Source: an uncultured Novosphingobium sp. (GTDB lineage Bacteria > Pseudomonadota > Alphaproteobacteria > Sphingomonadales > Sphingomonadaceae). Taken from it: 33,532 nucleotides of DNA. A model generated the notes under the pieces. The model was not told where the DNA came from. It saw nothing but the letters and a program-made list of their open reading frames with translations, and made no database searches. The translations under genes and the position numbers were made by a program. Location of the stretch: the NCBI GenBank assembly GCA_937996535.1, contig CALKVF010000097.1, forward strand, positions 1 to 33,532. Reading direction: 5' to 3'. This document shows positions 1-7,371 of this stretch, one piece after another. Position 1 is the stretch's first letter, and each line of letters starts with the position of its first letter.

Positions 1-200
1 CCAGCGCGGTGGGTCTGGCGATGGGCACGGCGGAGCTGCTCGGCGGCGTGCTGGCTCCGGCGCTCGCCGGCAAGGCGGCGGACGTCTATGGTCTGGGAGC
101 AGTCTTCGTGATCTGCGCCGGTTTGGCGCTGGCGGCGGCCGCCGCCGCGCTGATGCTGGCTGAAACCGCGCCGCGGGCGCTGGCCAAGGGGAGCACCTGA
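1..200 (+). CDS. MFS transporter, C-terminal end (partial)
   Basis: Only the last 65 or so residues are present; the reading frame is open from the left edge (codons from base 3). They form two hydrophobic segments rich in Gly, Ala and Leu, separated by a short polar loop with Gly-Lys, and end in a small polar tail. This is the usual look of the last two membrane helices of a major facilitator superfamily permease. The substrate cannot be read from this fragment. The stop codon overlaps the start of the next gene by one base (TGATG), so transporter and dioxygenase are probably co-transcribed and translationally coupled. That would suggest the transporter imports the dioxygenase substrate. The family call rests on hydrophobicity pattern and context only. 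Confidence 0.6.
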   Translation, partial: SAVGLAMGTAELLGGVLAPALAGKAADVYGLGAVFVICAGLALAAAAAALMLAETAPRALAKGST

Positions 201-1099
201 TGCGCGAAGTTCGCTTGAGCCCGGCGGGCAGCTACGACAATTCGGCGCGCGATTATGCCCACATCAAGGCCACGCCGATGGCCAGTGCGATGGGCGCGCT
301 GATTTCGGGCGTGAACATTCCCGACCTGACCGACGCCGCCTTTGCCGAAGTGCAGGACGCGCTGTGGCGGCACAAGATGATCTGCTTCAAGGATCAGCCG
401 CTGACCCACGCCCAGCACGAAGAGTTCGCGCTGCGCTGGGGCCCGTTTGCGCCCGATGCCTATACCCACGGCGTGCTAGGCCATCCCGGGGTCCAGCCGC
501 TGATCAAGGAAGCCGATCACAAGTCCAAGGGGCTGTTCGGCTCTGGCTGGCACACCGATTCGCCGTTCCTGCCCGAACCGCCGGGCATGACCATCCTGCG
601 CTCGATCGAGATTCCGCCCTATGGCGGCGATACCGTCTGGGCCAATTGCGCGCTGGCTTACCGGATGCTGTCCCCGGCCATGCAGGCCATGCTCCGCCCA
701 TTGAAAGTGCGGATGAGCGCGCGCAACAACGCCTGGACCCAAAAGCAGGCCGACGGCAAGGAGCTGAACTTTGCGAGCGAGGCCGCGCGCGAGGCCGCCT
801 TTACCGGCAACGCCCATCCGCTGGTGCGCGAGCATCCCCATACCGGCGAACTCTCGCTGTTCGTGGACGAGGTCTATGCCGTGGGGATCGAAGGGATGAG
901 CGCGGCGGAGAGCCATGCGCTGCTCGATTTCCTCTGCCGCCACATCACCCAGCACCACTTCACCTTCCGGCTGAAGTGGGACGTGGGCATGGTGGCGATG
1001 TGGGACAATCGCAGCGCGCTGCACCTTGCCGCCAACGATTACGACGGCTTCCGCCGCGAAATGTACCGCACGACGATGGCGGGCGAACGGCCGGCCTGA
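200..1099 (+). CDS. TauD/TfdA-family Fe(II)/2-oxoglutarate dioxygenase
   Basis: This is a 299-residue protein of the TauD/TfdA family. These are cytoplasmic non-haem iron enzymes that oxidise a substrate while decarboxylating 2-oxoglutarate. The facial triad is visible: His118-Thr-Asp120 in GWHTDSPF and the distal His275 in WDNRSALHLA. Arg residues follow (Arg285/286 and Arg290), one of which should bind the 2-oxoglutarate carboxylate. Length is normal for the family. The N-terminal part (GALISGVNIPDL) matches the family opening, where a hydroxylase-type GxxI segment precedes the first strands. The start is fixed by the TGATG overlap with the transporter stop. Substrate is unknown: family members act on taurine, sulfonates, aryloxyalkanoates and others, and the sequence alone does not separate these. 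Coupling to an MFS gene suggests use of an imported organic acid. Confidence 0.85.
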   Translation: MREVRLSPAGSYDNSARDYAHIKATPMASAMGALISGVNIPDLTDAAFAEVQDALWRHKMICFKDQPLTHAQHEEFALRWGPFAPDAYTHGVLGHPGVQPLIKEADHKSKGLFGSGWHTDSPFLPEPPGMTILRSIEIPPYGGDTVWANCALAYRMLSPAMQAMLRPLKVRMSARNNAWTQKQADGKELNFASEAAREAAFTGNAHPLVREHPHTGELSLFVDEVYAVGIEGMSAAESHALLDFLCRHITQHHFTFRLKWDVGMVAMWDNRSALHLAANDYDGFRREMYRTTMAGERPA

Positions 1100-1115
1100 G
1101 CCGGACCACCCCCGC

Positions 1116-1517
1116 TCAATCCCCGAAAAAGTTGAGTTCCAGCAGCACGTTGTTGGGATCGGCGGTGAACACCTGGCGCAGCCCGATCGCGGCAACCAGA
1201 TTGACCTGATAATCGAGCCCGGCGGCCTCGATCCGGCGGATCACCTCGTCATAGCCGATGCAGTTGAGCGCCACATGGTGGACCGCGCCGGTCAGTTCGC
1301 CCGGCTTTACCTCGCGGTCATAGGCGCGCACGCAATCGGTCGAATTGAGATGCAGGATGCCCTTGCCGCCGGTGTCGTACATCCACTGCGCGGTCTGGGG
1401 GGTGAGAGGAGGCGGCGCGTCACGGCGCTCAAGGTTCAGCAAAGCCTCGTAGAACCGGGCCGTGCCATCGAGATCATCGGTGATGATGTTGACGTGATCG
1501 AGCGCATTGACCTGCAT
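1116..1517 (-). CDS. VOC-family (glyoxalase/dioxygenase fold) protein
   Basis: A 133-residue protein with the vicinal oxygen chelate fold. It opens with MQVNALDHVNI, where the first metal-binding His is expected, followed by the RFYEALL helix typical of the first beta-alpha-beta unit. The second half carries AVHHVALNC and ends with LLELNFFGD, where the last Glu is the usual C-terminal metal ligand. One VOC module pair is present, as in glyoxalase-like lyases and small extradiol-type proteins. An ATG 18 bases upstream is also in frame, but the chosen ATG has a near-perfect ribosome-binding site (AGAGGAGG) six bases before it. The gene converges on the dioxygenase gene. The reaction cannot be assigned from sequence. 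Confidence 0.82.
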   Translation of the reverse strand: MQVNALDHVNIITDDLDGTARFYEALLNLERRDAPPPLTPQTAQWMYDTGGKGILHLNSTDCVRAYDREVKPGELTGAVHHVALNCIGYDEVIRRIEAAGLDYQVNLVAAIGLRQVFTADPNNVLLELNFFGD

Positions 1518-1543
1518 TGCTGCCTCCTCTGGCAAAATTCCCC

Positions 1544-2398
1544 TTAGCTGCGGAACACGACCGTCTTGTCGTGGTTGAGCAGCACGCGGTCATCAAGATG
1601 CATCCGCACCGCTTCGGCCAGCACGCGGCGTTCCACGTCGCGGCCCTTGCGGACCATGTCCTCGGGCGTGTCCGAATGGGTCACGGTTTCGACATCCTGA
1701 TGGATGATCGGACCTTCGTCGAGATCGGCGGTGACGTAGTGCGCGGTCGCCCCGATCATCTTCACCCCGCGCGCGTGCGCCTGGTGATAGGGCTTGGCGC
1801 CCTTGAAGCCGGGCAGGAACGAGTGGTGAATGTTGATGCAGCGGCCCGACAGGAACGCGGCCAGATCGTCCGAAAGGATCTGCATGTAGCGCGCCAGCAC
1901 GACCAGCTCGGCGCCAGATTCGGTCACCACCTGCTTGATCTGCGCTTCCTGCTGCGGCTTGCTGTCCTTGGTGATCGGGAAGTGGTAATAGGGCGTGTCA
2001 CCCAGAAGCGAGATCGACAGCGCTTCCTTGGGATGGTTGCCGATGATGGCCACCACATCCATGTTCAGTTCGCCGATCCGGTTGCGATACAGCAGGTCAC
2101 CCAGACAGTGATCGAATTTCGACACCATCAGCACGACCTTGCGCCGTGCATTCTTGGCCCGCAGGCTCCAGGTCATGCCATATTCGCTGGCAAGCGCTTC
2201 GAATCCGGTGCGAATCGCTTCGATGCCGGCATCGCCCGGCGCGAACTCGACGCGCATGAAGAAGTGCCCGTTATCCTGTGCGTTGAACTGCTGGGCTTCA
2301 AGGATATTTCCGCCCTTTTCAAACAGATAGCTGGTAACGCGCGCAGTGATGCCAGGCTTGTCCCGGCACGAAAGGGTGAGGATCTGTTCCTCGGCCAT
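1544..2398 (-). CDS. purU: Formyltetrahydrofolate deformylase
   Basis: PurU hydrolyses 10-formyltetrahydrofolate to formate and tetrahydrofolate in the cytoplasm. The 284-residue protein has the standard two-part build: an N-terminal ACT domain (about residues 5-80, opening TLSCRDKPGITARVTSYL) and a C-terminal formyltransferase-type domain (about 88-284). The catalytic set of that fold is visible: Asn189 and His191 in INIHHSFLPGF, and Asp227 in the stretch that ends DLDEGPI. Length matches the family. A GGGAGA ribosome-binding site lies seven bases before the ATG. The gene is divergent from ligM-metF, with 115 bases between the starts. This fits a role in recycling tetrahydrofolate and discarding surplus one-carbon units when methoxyl groups are stripped from aromatics. 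That functional link is inferred from context. Confidence 0.95.
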   Translation of the reverse strand: MAEEQILTLSCRDKPGITARVTSYLFEKGGNILEAQQFNAQDNGHFFMRVEFAPGDAGIEAIRTGFEALASEYGMTWSLRAKNARRKVVLMVSKFDHCLGDLLYRNRIGELNMDVVAIIGNHPKEALSISLLGDTPYYHFPITKDSKPQQEAQIKQVVTESGAELVVLARYMQILSDDLAAFLSGRCINIHHSFLPGFKGAKPYHQAHARGVKMIGATAHYVTADLDEGPIIHQDVETVTHSDTPEDMVRKGRDVERRVLAEAVRMHLDDRVLLNHDKTVVFRS

Positions 2399-2468
2399 CA
2401 GTCAGTCTCCCAGTTGACCAGCGCTGCGTACCCGCATCGCTTTTCGTTTGCACTCATAGCAAAATATA

Positions 2469-2483
2469 GTAAGCAGTGCATAC
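2469..2483. promoter_or_regulatory. Candidate operator upstream of ligM
   Basis: GTAAGCAGTGCATAC is a dyad of the form GTA-n-GCA-n-TGC-n-TAC, in which all six paired positions match around a central base. It lies 31 bases before the ligM start, directly after a TATAGT sequence (2465-2470) that could serve as the -10 element, so a bound protein would cover the transcription start. In Sphingobium SYK-6 the ligM promoter is repressed by the MarR-type protein DesX through an inverted repeat; whether this dyad is that site cannot be shown here. The region also lies upstream of purU on the other strand. Confidence 0.45.
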
Positions 2484-2513
2484 AAAATTCAACCAGAGAG
2501 GGAGTCGGGGCAA

Positions 2514-3914
2514 ATGTCCGCCACCAACCTTGAACAGCTGCTGGCCCAGCAGGGCAATATCGTGTCGATGCTGCGCAACTCGCAGCTGGGTGCCTATGTG
2601 TACCCGGTGGTTGCGCCGGAATTCTCCAACTGGCGCAGCGAACAGTGGGCCTGGCAGCACAGCGCCGTGCTGTTCGACCAGTCGCACCACATGGTCAACC
2701 TGTACATCCGCGGCAAGGACGCCGCCAAGCTGCTCAGCGACACCATGATCAACAGCTCGAAGGGCTGGGAAGTCAACAAGGCCAAGCAGTACGTGCCGAC
2801 CACGCCGTATGGCCACGTCATCGGCGACGGCATCATCTTCTGGGAAGAAGAGCAGAGCTTCACCTACGTCGGCCGCGCGCCGGCCTCGAACTGGCTGCGC
2901 TACCACGCCGCAACCGGCGGCTATGACGTCGAAATCGAGCTGGACGACCGTTCGCCGATGCGCCTGATGGGCAAGCCCGCCAAGCGCAAGGAATGGCGCT
3001 TCCAGATCCAGGGGCCCAACGCCTGGGCGGTAATCGAAAAGCTCCACGGCGGCCCGCTGGAGCAGCTCAAGTTCTTCAACATGAGCACCATGAACATTGC
3101 CGGCCGCAAGGTTCGCACCCTGCGCCACGGCATGTCGGGCGCGCCGGGCCTTGAAATCTGGGGCCCCTATGAAGAGCAGGACGAAATCCGCGCCGCGATC
3201 CTCGAAGCCGGCAAGGAATTCGGCCTGATTGCTTGCGGCAGCCGCGCCTATCCGTCGAACACGCTGGAATCGGGCTGGATCCCGAGCCCGCTGCCGGCGA
3301 TCTACACCGGCGAAAAGATGAAGGGCTTCCGCGAATGGCTCGGCGCCGATTCGTACGAAGCGACCGGTTCGATCGGTGGTTCGTTCGTTTCGGAAAACAT
3401 CGAGGACTACTACCTCAATCCGTGGGAACTGGGTTACGGCTCGTTCGTGAAGTTCGACCATGACTTCCACGGCCGCGAAGCCCTCGAAGCCCTGAACCCC
3501 GCCGAACAGCGCAAGAAGGTCACCCTGGCCTGGCACCCGGAAGACATGGCCAAGATCATGGCCTCGCTCTTCAACCCGGATGGCGACCAGTACAAGTTCT
3601 TCGACGTGCCGCTCGCCAACTATGCCTCGTCGAACTACGACCGCGTGGTCGATGCCGGCGGCAAGACGGTCGGCCTGTCGATGTTCACCGGCTATTCGTT
3701 CAACGAAAAGCAGGCCCTCAGCCTCGCCACCGTCGATCCGGAAATCCCGGTCGGCACCGAACTGCGCGTGGTTTGGGGTGAAGAAAACGGCGGCACCAAG
3801 AAGACCACCGTCGAACCCCACAAGCAGCTCGAAGTGCGCGCGATCGTCAGCTCCGTGCCCTACAGCCGCGTGGCCCGCGAAAACTACGCAGAAGGCTGGC
3901 GCACCGGCCGCTGA
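2514..3914 (+). CDS. ligM: Tetrahydrofolate-dependent aryl O-demethylase, LigM-like
   Basis: A 466-residue member of the aminomethyltransferase (GcvT) fold family. It closely resembles LigM, the vanillate/3-O-methylgallate O-demethylase of Sphingobium SYK-6, which is about 470 residues long. The enzyme transfers the aryl methyl group to tetrahydrofolate, giving 5-methyltetrahydrofolate and the catechol product. As I recall the LigM structure work, the key residues include His60, Arg122 and the catalytic Tyr247. Here His59 (in DQSHHM), Arg121 (in YVGRAP) and Tyr246 (in CGSRAYPS) sit one position earlier, a consistent offset. The ATG follows an AGAGAGGGAG ribosome-binding stretch. metF is 75 bases downstream and purU is divergent. 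DesA (syringate demethylase) is a longer relative, and the length here favours LigM. True substrate preference is not proven. Confidence 0.85.
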   Translation: MSATNLEQLLAQQGNIVSMLRNSQLGAYVYPVVAPEFSNWRSEQWAWQHSAVLFDQSHHMVNLYIRGKDAAKLLSDTMINSSKGWEVNKAKQYVPTTPYGHVIGDGIIFWEEEQSFTYVGRAPASNWLRYHAATGGYDVEIELDDRSPMRLMGKPAKRKEWRFQIQGPNAWAVIEKLHGGPLEQLKFFNMSTMNIAGRKVRTLRHGMSGAPGLEIWGPYEEQDEIRAAILEAGKEFGLIACGSRAYPSNTLESGWIPSPLPAIYTGEKMKGFREWLGADSYEATGSIGGSFVSENIEDYYLNPWELGYGSFVKFDHDFHGREALEALNPAEQRKKVTLAWHPEDMAKIMASLFNPDGDQYKFFDVPLANYASSNYDRVVDAGGKTVGLSMFTGYSFNEKQALSLATVDPEIPVGTELRVVWGEENGGTKKTTVEPHKQLEVRAIVSSVPYSRVARENYAEGWRTGR

Positions 3915-3929
3915 GCCTGACCCAAAGCC

Positions 3930-3964
3930 CGGCAGCCCGCAGCGTCACAACGCGCGGGCTGCCG
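3930..3964 (+). other. Intercistronic hairpin between ligM and metF
   Basis: An 11-bp perfect stem (CGGCAGCCCGC paired with GCGGGCTGCCG) continues, after one unpaired A, into a four-base stem GCGT/ACGC closed by a CACA loop. It begins 16 bases after the ligM stop. No T-run follows, so it is not a classical terminator. It may protect the 3' end of ligM mRNA or reduce read-through, which would give LigM more expression than MetF. Confidence 0.6.
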
Positions 3965-3989
3965 ACGCTCTATTCAAGAGGATGAACCG

Positions 3990-4865
3990 ATGGGCAAACC
4001 GCTGATCCACCCCAACTGGGACAAGGCGCCCGACGGCATCACTGACGGCTTCAGCCTCGAGATGACCGCCAAGGACATCGATTCGCTGCGCGAAGCCGCC
4101 CCGCTTATTCCGGCCGACACCCCCGTCGCCGTGACCTTCCTCCCCGGCGAGGAAGCCGAAGCCCGCATCGCCGCCACCATTGCCGTGCGCGAACTGGGCT
4201 TTGAACCCATGCCCCATTTCTCGGCCCGCCGGATTACCTCGGAAGACGATTTCGAAGGCTACCTGAAAGCCGTGGTCGAACGCGCCGGGGTGACCCGCTG
4301 CTTCATCGTCGCCGGCGATCCGCCCGAGCCGCAGGGCCCCTATTTCGATACCTCCGCGCTCATCGCCACCGGCGCCTTCGAGCGTGCCGGGATCAAGGCG
4401 ATCGGCGTTGGCGGGCATCCCGAAGGGCATCCCAACATGTCCGAAGCGGAATGCTGGCAGGTGCTCGAAGCCAAGGTCCGCGAAATCGAGGCGCGCGGCA
4501 TGGCTCCGCTCGTCGTCACCCAGTTCGGCTTCGATCCCGATGCTTTCCTCGCCTGGCTCAAGCAGCTGCGCAGCCGCGGCCTCGATGTGCCGGTGCGCAT
4601 CGGCGTGCCTGGTCCTGCCGGCATCAAGCGCCTGCTCGCCTTTGCCGCGCGCTGCGGCGTGGGCGCTTCGGCTTCGGTCATGAAGAAGTACGGCGTCTCG
4701 ATCACCAACCTGCTCGGCACCGCCGGGCCGGACAAGCTGGTCGATGCCTTTGCCAAGGGCCTCGCCGACGAACACGGCCGGGTGCGGCTGCACTTCTATC
4801 CCTTCGGCGGCATCCGCAAGACCGTCGAATGGGTCGAGGAATACAACCGGAAGCACGTGAAGTGA
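3990..4865 (+). CDS. metF: Methylenetetrahydrofolate reductase, LigM-associated type
   Basis: A 291-residue TIM-barrel protein of the MetF family. Next to ligM, it would oxidise 5-methyltetrahydrofolate back to 5,10-methylenetetrahydrofolate using a flavin. Family marks are visible: GDPP (residues 109-112), HPEGHP (143-148, the folate/FAD region motif), and TQFGFD (177-182) with Gln178 and Asp182. The usual N-terminal EFFPPK signature is absent. It is replaced by FSLEMTAKDID, where Glu24 may stand in for the catalytic Glu. This is a divergent subtype, like the MetF paired with LigM in SYK-6, and probably not the ordinary methionine-pathway enzyme. The stop codon overlaps the next gene's GTG (GTGA), so the pair is translationally coupled. 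Confidence 0.85.
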   Translation: MGKPLIHPNWDKAPDGITDGFSLEMTAKDIDSLREAAPLIPADTPVAVTFLPGEEAEARIAATIAVRELGFEPMPHFSARRITSEDDFEGYLKAVVERAGVTRCFIVAGDPPEPQGPYFDTSALIATGAFERAGIKAIGVGGHPEGHPNMSEAECWQVLEAKVREIEARGMAPLVVTQFGFDPDAFLAWLKQLRSRGLDVPVRIGVPGPAGIKRLLAFAARCGVGASASVMKKYGVSITNLLGTAGPDKLVDAFAKGLADEHGRVRLHFYPFGGIRKTVEWVEEYNRKHVK

Positions 4866-5557
4866 CCGACTATGTCCTCGTCCACGGCGCGTGGGGCGGG
4901 GGCTGGTCCTACGATCGCCTTGCCGGCGAGCTGACCGCGCGCGGCCACCGCGTGCTGGTGGCGCAGCTTGCCGGGCTCGGCACCCGCCGCGATGGGCTCA
5001 ATCCCGCGATCGACCTGTCCACCCACGTCCGCGACGTGATCGGCCAGGTCGAGGCCGCCGGGTTCGACCGCTTCGTACTGTGCGGCCATTCCTATGGCGG
5101 GATGGTCATCACCGGGGTCGCCACCCGGCTCGGCGCGCGGATCGATGCGCTGTGCTATATCGACGCGTTTCTGCCGGGCGACGGCCAGTCGCTGTGGGAC
5201 ATAACCGGCGATTACGAGCACCACTGGTATATCGACAGCCAGAAGGACACGCCGGGCCTCTGCGCGCCGATCGGCGGGGTCAAGCTGCTCGACAATCCGC
5301 GCTATGGCCGCCACCCGCTGCTCACCCTCATTCAGGGGGTGCGCTTCACTGGCGAAGAGGCCAAGGTGCCCCGCCACGTCTATATCTTCGCCAGCGAATG
5401 GCAGCCCACGCCCTTCCCGCGCTTTCGCGATCAGGTTCGCAGCAATCCCGCCTGGGAACTGCACGAGGTTGGCGGCGGGCACGATGTGATGGCCGACCAG
5501 CCCGAAAAGCTGCTCGAAATCGTGCTTGGGCTTGCCAATCAGCCGATTCGCCTTTAG
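4862..5557 (+). CDS. Alpha/beta hydrolase (small esterase type)
   Basis: A 231-residue alpha/beta hydrolase. The oxyanion-hole motif HGAWGGGW lies at residues 8-15, the nucleophile elbow GHSYGG puts Ser at 77, and the catalytic His is 207 in GGGHDVM. The small size with little cap domain resembles the methylesterase/hydroxynitrile-lyase group. The start is a GTG overlapping the metF stop (GTGA), and no better start lies nearby. Being third in the ligM-metF unit suggests it releases or processes methoxylated aromatic substrates, for example by ester cleavage. This is inferred from position alone. Confidence 0.78.
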   Translation: MTDYVLVHGAWGGGWSYDRLAGELTARGHRVLVAQLAGLGTRRDGLNPAIDLSTHVRDVIGQVEAAGFDRFVLCGHSYGGMVITGVATRLGARIDALCYIDAFLPGDGQSLWDITGDYEHHWYIDSQKDTPGLCAPIGGVKLLDNPRYGRHPLLTLIQGVRFTGEEAKVPRHVYIFASEWQPTPFPRFRDQVRSNPAWELHEVGGGHDVMADQPEKLLEIVLGLANQPIRL

Positions 5558-5570
5558 GGCGCGCCCTTCA

Positions 5571-5604
5571 TTGACACGGATTCGATGACCCGCCTGGCTA
5601 ACTA
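5571..5604 (+). promoter_or_regulatory. Candidate promoter for rpmI-rplT
   Basis: A consensus TTGACA lies at 5571-5576 and GGCTAACTA at 5596-5604, which resembles alphaproteobacterial -10 sequences. The spacing (19-22 bases, depending on the hexamer chosen) is longer than optimal, so the exact -10 is uncertain. It sits in the only gap before rpmI. Confidence 0.4.
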
Positions 5605-5649
5605 GGGCTGCCATGGCAGGTTGGACGTGTCTCAGACAAGGAGACGAAA

Positions 5650-5853
5650 ATGCCCAAGCTCAAGACCAAGAGCGGCGTGAAGAAGCGCTTCAAGCTCACG
5701 GCAACCGGCAAGATCAAGCACGGCGCCGTCGGCAAGCGCCACCGGCTGATCAGCCATAACGCCAAGTACATCCGCCAGCACCGCCGCACCGACACGATCT
5801 CTGACGCTGATGCGAAGACGATCAAGAAGTGGGCGCCCTACGGGCTGAACTGA
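5650..5853 (+). CDS. rpmI: 50S ribosomal protein L35
   Basis: A 67-residue, very basic protein beginning MPKLKTKSGVKKRFK, the conserved opening of bacterial L35, with KHGAVGKRHRL in the middle. L35 is a component of the large ribosomal subunit. AAGGAG lies seven bases before the ATG. The next gene, rplT, begins 13 bases after the stop, the standard rpmI-rplT pair. infC, which often precedes this pair in other bacteria, is not here. Confidence 0.98.
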   Translation: MPKLKTKSGVKKRFKLTATGKIKHGAVGKRHRLISHNAKYIRQHRRTDTISDADAKTIKKWAPYGLN

Positions 5854-5866
5854 GGAGTACTGAAGT

Positions 5867-6226
5867 ATGGCACGTGTCAAAAGGGGTGTTACCACCCGCG
5901 CCAAGCACAAGAACATTCTGGAACAGGCCAAGGGTTACCGCGGTCGCCGGAAGAACACGATCCGCGTCGCCCGTCAGGCCGTGGAAAAGGCTGGCCAGTA
6001 CGCCTATCGCGACCGCAAGGTTAAGAAGCGCACCTTCCGCGCCCTGTGGATCCAGCGCATCAACGCTGCCGTCCGCGCCGAAGGCCTGACCTATTCGCAG
6101 TTCATCCACGGCACCAAGCTGGCCGGGATTGAACTCGACCGCAAGGCCATGGCCGACCTCGCGATGAACGAAGGCGGCGTGTTCAGCGCCGTGATCGCTC
6201 AGGCGAAGGCTGCTCTGCCGGCCTAA
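5867..6226 (+). CDS. rplT: 50S ribosomal protein L20
   Basis: A 119-residue basic protein with the conserved start MARVKRGVTTRAKHK and the central RALWIQRINAAVR segment of L20. L20 binds 23S rRNA early in large-subunit assembly. GAGGAG precedes the ATG. It is co-transcribed with rpmI and followed by a strong terminator at 6251. No L20-binding pseudoknot leader is obvious upstream of rpmI. Confidence 0.98.
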   Translation: MARVKRGVTTRAKHKNILEQAKGYRGRRKNTIRVARQAVEKAGQYAYRDRKVKKRTFRALWIQRINAAVRAEGLTYSQFIHGTKLAGIELDRKAMADLAMNEGGVFSAVIAQAKAALPA

Positions 6227-6250
6227 GCCGACAGTCGCCAAGACCCATAC

Positions 6251-6290
6251 AAGGGGCGCGGATGGGATGCCATCCGCGCCCCTTTGCGTT
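6251..6290 (+). terminator. Rho-independent terminator of rpmI-rplT
   Basis: A perfect 15-bp stem (6251-6265 pairs with 6270-6284) closed by a GATG loop, with AAGGGGCGCG at the base of the left arm and a short T-rich tail (CTTTGCGTT). It begins 24 bases after the rplT stop and should strongly separate the ribosomal genes from the AraC gene. Confidence 0.88.
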
Positions 6291-6369
6291 GCAGCGCGGG
6301 ACAGCCCCCCGCCCGAAACACCTTGCCAAGCCCCTGACTGCGCTTCACTATACGTAGAATAACGAGATC

Positions 6370-7281
6370 ATGCGGGAGCTTTGCGTGTCGGGGCAAACGA
6401 CAGTCAATGTCGAGTTTCATGCACCTCCGCCCGATCTGCAGCGTTATTTCACGACCTTCTACCTGACCGAGATCATCCCGAGCGAAAGCCCGGTGGTGGC
6501 CGATGCGCTCCAGCCCGAATGGGCCAACCTGCGGATCTTTTCCGGCCAGTATCCCCGCTGCTGGATCGACGGCGGCGACAGCCTCGAAGACCGGCGCTTC
6601 GTGGCCACCGGCCCATCCAGCCGCTGCACCAACTTCGTCATCGGGGCGACCCGGTTCTGGGGGATCGGCCTGCTTCCGCTCGGCTGGGCGCGGTTCATCG
6701 GCCATCCGGCAGAGCAGCACGCCAACCTGATCGCCGATGGCGATAGCCACCCATCCTTCGCGCAGTTCCGCCCGCTGGCCGCCGACTTGTTTGCCGACGC
6801 GCCCGATCCGCTGGCCGAGTTCGAGCGGATCTGCGCCTTCTTTCGCGGTCTGCCCCCTTCACCCCGGCTTGATGAGCAGCGCATCCTGGCGATCCACGCC
6901 GCGGTGGTCGATCCGCAGATCGCCAGCGTTCACGAACTGGTCGAAGCGGTGGGGATGCGCCAGCGCACGATCGAACGGGTCTGCGATCAGGCCTTCGGCT
7001 TTTCCCCCAAGCTGCTACTGCGCCGCCAACGGTTCATGCGCAGCCTTGCGCAGTTCATGCTCGACCCCTCGCTCAAGTGGATCGGGGCGATGGATGGGCA
7101 ATATCACGATCAGGCCCAGTTCGTGCGCGACTTCCGCGAATTCATGGGCATGAGCCCGCGCGAATATGCCCACCAGCCGCACCCCGTGCTGGAACGCTTC
7201 ATGCAGGAACGCGCGCGGATCCGCGGCGCGGCGGTGCAAACGATGGACCAGCCCCGCCCGGCTGCCGGCCCCGCCGCCTGA
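6370..7281 (+). CDS. AraC-family transcriptional regulator
   Basis: A 303-residue protein with a C-terminal AraC-type double helix-turn-helix (about residues 180-275). The typical pieces are visible: RTIERVCDQAFGFSPKLLLRRQRF in the first half, and QYHDQAQFVRDFREFMGMSPREY, the family signature, in the second. The first 170 or so residues form a sensor domain with an FVVTGPSS-like strand pattern, seen in many sphingomonad regulators of unknown ligand. A basic, Ala/Pro-rich tail follows. It stands alone between the rplT terminator and pheS. A TATACG at 6350-6355 could be its -10. Targets are unknown; this is not a known regulator of pheST. Confidence 0.85.
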   Translation: MRELCVSGQTTVNVEFHAPPPDLQRYFTTFYLTEIIPSESPVVADALQPEWANLRIFSGQYPRCWIDGGDSLEDRRFVATGPSSRCTNFVIGATRFWGIGLLPLGWARFIGHPAEQHANLIADGDSHPSFAQFRPLAADLFADAPDPLAEFERICAFFRGLPPSPRLDEQRILAIHAAVVDPQIASVHELVEAVGMRQRTIERVCDQAFGFSPKLLLRRQRFMRSLAQFMLDPSLKWIGAMDGQYHDQAQFVRDFREFMGMSPREYAHQPHPVLERFMQERARIRGAAVQTMDQPRPAAGPAA

Positions 7282-7371
7282 AGCTTGGCGCATTTTGGGT
7301 TTTGCAGGCGCGCCCGGCATGGCTAAAGGCGCGGTTCCTGACATTTGCCTATCGAACGGACCGGACAACCA

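Noticed and set aside
2454..3821. A 455-codon open frame opposite ligM
   Set aside because: LigM active-site residues align on the plus strand, and the antisense translation has no family features.
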